A DNA stretch of 64,000 nucleotides from Symbiodinium microadriaticum (lineage: Eukaryota > Sar > Dinophyceae > Suessiales > Symbiodiniaceae): the NCBI GenBank assembly GCA_001939145.1, contig LSRX01001632.1, positions 1 through 64,000 of the forward strand. The letters run 5' to 3'. Positions 61,015 to 64,000 of this stretch are shown here, piece by piece. Numbering within the stretch: position 1 is the stretch's first letter; every line of letters starts with the position of its first letter. Below the pieces are notes generated by a model. The model had not been told where the DNA came from, searched no databases, and saw only the letters and a program-made list of their open reading frames with translations. A program made the position numbers and the translations under genes.

Positions 61015-61143
61015 TCACTTGGCACGAAACAGCACCAAGGTACCTTCCGGACAGTGCCCCACATGTACAGGAGCCGCGTCGTCTCTGCAAATCCCCTCGG
61101 CTTGTTCTGCCGTGAGGGACGGTGACATGGCTTTGTCCGGGCA
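61015..61143 (-). CDS. Candidate terminal exon, 42 residues, unknown
   Basis: The acceptor CTCTGCTAG precedes 61143. The frame reads CPDKAMSPSLTAEQAEGICR, then DDAAPVHVGHCPEGTLVLFR, ending AK and TGA (61017-61015). It starts in phase 0, has normal protein composition and stops just before TTTAGGG-like DNA. Another minus frame is also open. No family recognised; upstream exons would lie at higher coordinates. Confidence 0.42.
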   Translation of the reverse strand, partial: CPDKAMSPSLTAEQAEGICRDDAAPVHVGHCPEGTLVLFRAK

Positions 61144-62104
61144 CTAGCAGAGGGAATTTTAGCCTTGCGCTCAAATCTATGCCTGTAGGCAAAGCGCGCA
61201 GATCAAATCGACAGAAGATGCAAATTGACGCTCATCAATAGCAAACAGGCAACAGTTGGCAGCATACTGCTGCTGCTGCAGCAGCAAACGCAGCAGCACA
61301 TGCAGGAGGCTGCCACCGCCACCACCCCCACCAACATCACCACCCCGACCACCGCATGCCACGCTGCTGTTGCTTTCAGGCGAAGTGGATGCACTAATTG
61401 TAGCACTGTAGCTAGAAGCGTAGTGATCGCCAGAAATCGTGCAACGACACAGATGACAACCGTGATACAAAGCAACCAAGGCTCCTTTCCACCAGAAGCT
61501 TGTGGATCTTCTTGCCCTGTCAGGAAGATCATGGCAAAGACTCTGTCACGAGATTTGGAGGGACCCTAAACCCTAAACCCTGAGGGTTTGGAAACTCGAG
61601 TTCGACCCGAACTCGGCCTGAAAATCCGGTTTGGGGCTCTTCGGGTTTACGGCTTTTTGGGGTTACTGTAGGGTTCTAGGATCATCGACAGAAAACCCTA
61701 AATCCTCAGACCTAACCCACAAAAATCCTATGCCCTAGACCTTACCCACTATTGGCGCAAATGCCTTCAACCGAATCACGGCCCATAAAGTCCCGCCTCG
61801 CCCCCAAGTGCTCAATGTCGGCTTTGGGTTCACGGTTTTGGGGTTTAGGGTTTAGGGGGAGTTTACAAAAAGGTTTGCAAAGTGTTGGGCTCTCGGCTGA
61901 GCAGGTTTTACCTTGAAGTTCAGGGGTCCGGCGGTCTCAGAGGCTATCCGAGTGGGGTTTAGGTCTTAGGGTCCTGAGATCCATGTCCTGCATGACCCAC
62001 AGAACCTGCGGGTTGAGGCTTTCGGGCTCACTGTTTTAAACAGGGGGCCAAATATACGACGCGTCACATGGCCAGGATCACCTAAAAGCGAGGAATCGAA
62101 GAAT
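61144..62104. other. Unique DNA, possible membrane-like ORF not confirmed
   Basis: A minus frame from ATG 61532 to 61203 (about 109 residues) has hydrophobic runs (LLCITVVICVVARFLAITTL), but the plus strand is equally open and the 3' half is CAG/CAC-rich. The rest to 62104 is unique or diverged telomere-like DNA. Confidence 0.35.
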
Positions 62105-62800
62105 CGAAGATTCGAAGCACCCTAAACCCTAAACTCTAAACCCTGAACCCTGAACCCTAAACCCTAAACCCTCAAAACCCTAAACCGAAACCGTCAAAGC
62201 CTCAACGCAACGGGCCTGGACAACTGGACCCCAAACCCCGCCAGACCCACAGCCCCCGGCTAAGCCTGAAGACGCGTGCACCCGAAACCCTAAACCGAAA
62301 AGCCCGAAACCTTAAGCCCAGAACCCCTAAACCCCTAAACCGAAAACCCTAAACCCTAGAACCCCTGAACCCCTAGAACCCCTAAACCTAAAACCCTAAA
62401 CCCCTAAACCCCTAAACCCCTGAACCCCTAAACCTAAGACCCTACACCCTAGAACCCCCAAACCGAAAGCCCTAAAACCCTAAACCCTAGAACCCCTAAA
62501 CCCCTACCCCAAACCCCTAAANNNNNNNNNNNNNNNNNNNNNNNNNNNNNNNNNNNNNNNNNNNNNNNNNNNNNNNNNNNNNNNNNNNNNNNNNNNNNNN
62601 NNNNNNNNNNNNNNNNNNNNNNNNNNNNNNNNNNNNNNNNNNNNNNNNNNNNNNNNNNNNNNNNNNNNNNNNNNNNNNNNNATAAACCCCTAAACCCCTA
62701 AATAAACCCCGAAACCCCTAAGCCCCTAAATAAAACCCGAAACCCCTCAGCCCCTAAATAAACCCGAAACCCCTCAGCCCCTAAATAAACCCCTAAGCAC
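62105..62800. repeat. CCCTAAA/CCCCTAAA array around an assembly gap
   Basis: C-rich telomere-like units at 62118-62521 and 62682-62800 (with CCCCTAAATAAA variants) flank 160 N at 62522-62681. The gap presumably hides more array. Confidence 0.9.
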
Positions 62801-62804
62801 CAAA

Positions 62805-62875
62805 GTCGGCCTCCTGGAGAAGACCGCGCCCATCCTCGGAGATCTCTTCCGCTTCGATCCTGGGCTACCAGGCGC
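62805..62875 (+). other. Candidate exon island
   Basis: The plus frame reads KVGLLEKTAPILGDLFRFDP, then GLPGACL, between a C-rich and a G-rich array. No splice site is clear. Confidence 0.3.
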
Positions 62876-62879
62876 TTGT

Positions 62880-63060
62880 TTGGGGTTTAGTGTTGCAGGG
62901 TTTAGGATTATAAGGGTTTAGGGCTAAGGGCTTAGGGCTTAGGGTGTAGGGCTAAGGGCTTAGGGCTTAGGGTTTAGGGTTTAGGGTTTAGGGTTTAGGG
63001 CTTTGGGTTTAGGGCTTAGGGCTTAGGGCTTAGGGTTTGGGGTTTAGTGTTTAGGGTACA
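62880..63060. repeat. TTTAGGG/CTTAGGG interstitial array
   Basis: About 175 bp in G-rich orientation with alternating TTTAGGG and CTTAGGG units. Confidence 0.93.
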
Positions 63061-63071
63061 GACGTGTTCTA

Positions 63072-63239
63072 ATGTAGGGGTCTTGATAGTTAGAACAGGG
63101 TGTTTGGGCAGTGTACCTATAACAAGGAGCTTTAGGAAACAAGAGTAGCAAGCATTCCGGCTTGTATATGAGGGGCTGTTTGCATCTGGGGAGCATGGAG
63201 TACAGACTCAGGCTCGCGGTTGAATTATTAAGGCCCCTT
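63072..63239. mobile_element. MITE-like element, family 3, enlarged copy
   Basis: ATGTAGGGGTCTTGATAGTT at the left and GAATTATTAAGGCCCCTTT at the right match family-3 ends. The length, about 168 bp, exceeds the usual 105, so it may carry an insertion. Confidence 0.5.
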
Positions 63240-63812
63240 TGGTAGATCATCCGTTCTCTGATCCATAAACTCCTATCTTCCGCTAGGTGCCGGGAGAGAA
63301 AGCAGTCGTCACTGCCACCTTCGGCACTACTCCTGAGCAGATTCGGCAACATGTTCCTGGCTTTATCCAGGCCGCAAGGCTGTTGAGCCTATAGGGTTTG
63401 AAGGCCTCAAGGCAAACCGAATGCTGTGCCGCAGCTTTGGCCGAGCGTCTCTTGCTCCGACATGTTGTAAGCATCATAGATCTTCAGATGCGGAGATTGG
63501 CGGTAGTGGCTATAGTCCACGATGGTCTGAGGTGTGGCGCGGGCTTGACACTCTTCTTACCCCGATTCCTATTGTCTCAGAAGTTAGGGCTTGGGGGCTG
63601 CAGTTTCACATCGGCTTGTGCGGTGGATACCTTGGATTGTCGATTTATCGATTGTCAGGGTTTGGCGCGTGGGGGTCTTCACACTACGGCCGCATGTTCA
63701 GATGACAAGGCAGCTGGTTCGATGGGCGGTGTGATACCAAAAGCCTCGACACACGAAGGCTTGCAGCCTCAACACACAGCCGACAGGACACACAGCATGC
63801 TAACCATTCTAC
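63240..63812. other. Unique DNA with a weak exon candidate
   Basis: At about 63292-63393 the plus frame reads GEKAVVTATFGTTPEQIRQH, then VPGFIQAARLLSL and TAG, but two minus frames are also open. Later plus frames (63398-63817) have no domain. Confidence 0.3.
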
Positions 63813-63814
63813 CC

Positions 63815-63916
63815 TAAACCCGAAACCCTAGACCCGAAAACAACCCTAAACCCTAAACCCTCAAACCTAAGCCCTAAACCCCTAAACCCTGAACCCTCAA
63901 CCCAAAACCCTAAACC
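63815..63916. repeat. CCCTAAA array
   Basis: C-rich telomere-like units with CCCGAAA and CCCTCAA variants. Confidence 0.9.
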
Positions 63917-64000
63917 CTAATCTTCATCTTGTGTTGGCCTCAGCATGTCGCTCCCCTCCCTGGCCTTGCTCAGGGACGGCGCGTTGCTCCTCTTCTTCTT
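63917..64000 (-). CDS. Candidate terminal exon running off the window
   Basis: The minus frame from the window edge reads KKKRSNAPSLSKAREGSDML, then RPTQDED and TAG (63919-63917), 28 codons. The stop codon is formed at the start of the telomere-like array (GATTAGGG). A basic and Ser-rich tail; family unknown. Confidence 0.35.
   Translation of the reverse strand, partial: KKKRSNAPSLSKAREGSDMLRPTQDED

Noticed and set aside
61203..61532. Multi-pass membrane protein
   Set aside because: Hydrophobic runs come partly from CAG/CAC-rich DNA; no partner exon, and the plus strand is open over the same bases.
1..64000. True chromosome end
   Set aside because: The TTTAGGG-like arrays are short, degenerate, in both orientations and interrupted by unique DNA throughout; no terminal array is present at either window edge.
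1..64000. CRISPR arrays, tRNA or rRNA genes
   Set aside because: No regularly spaced identical repeats with unique spacers, and no cloverleaf or rRNA core sequence was seen by eye; a tRNAscan or Rfam search would be needed to exclude small RNAs.

Overview
The window looks like nuclear DNA of a protist alveolate, most likely a dinoflagellate. TTTAGGG, the plant/dinoflagellate-type telomere heptamer, and its degenerate forms are scattered through almost every kilobase in both orientations. The one long ORF is a LINE-type polyprotein whose reverse transcriptase resembles the large RT families I associate with dinoflagellates. A spliced short-chain dehydrogenase gene has short GT-AG introns. No bacterial features (operons, ribosome-binding sites, CRISPR arrays, rRNA, tRNA) are seen. 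A chromerid or a coccidian with telomere-like dispersed repeats is a less likely alternative; no species is claimed.

Layout. Positions 1-18 kb: microsatellites (ATAC, GTA/CAG, CTAT, TA, GT, CA), telomere-like arrays, MITE-like foldback elements and small unique islands that may be exons. 18.2-20.0 kb: a decayed coding region on the minus strand with an endonuclease (EEP) fragment, followed by about 600 bp of TAC/TGC repeats. 20.8-26.5 kb: more islands between telomere-like arrays, the densest at 25.5-26.5 kb. 26.57-27.78 kb: a three-exon SDR/carbonyl-reductase-like gene on the minus strand, the clearest host gene. 28-42 kb: repeats, a 21-bp tandem array next to a roughly 20-bp telomere-derived minisatellite, an 8-mer TTTTAGGG array, nested MITEs and candidate exons. 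42.6-45.6 kb: a coding-like minus-strand region that changes frame repeatedly. 46.6-46.8 kb: two abutting MITEs. 47.48-57.08 kb: a 9.6-kb apparently complete LINE on the minus strand. 57-64 kb: repeats, a long hairpin, candidate terminal exons and a 160-N gap.

The LINE is the main discovery candidate. It has an ORF1 with a RanBP2-type zinc finger and helical region, then a 2,646-residue ORF2 ordered as a long unknown N-terminal region, RNase H, EEP endonuclease, reverse transcriptase and two Cys/His fingers. RNase H lies before the endonuclease, not after the RT as in familiar LINEs. A short A run at the 3' end and a 15-bp direct repeat flanking the element mark a target-primed insertion at the edge of a telomere-like array.

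The second theme is the telomere-like sequence itself. Several unique islands read as open, coding-like exons whose predicted splice sites lie at or inside the TTTAGGG-like repeats. This suggests that telomere-like DNA forms much of the intron and intergenic sequence here. Single-N positions next to exact duplications show that some apparent duplications are assembly joins.
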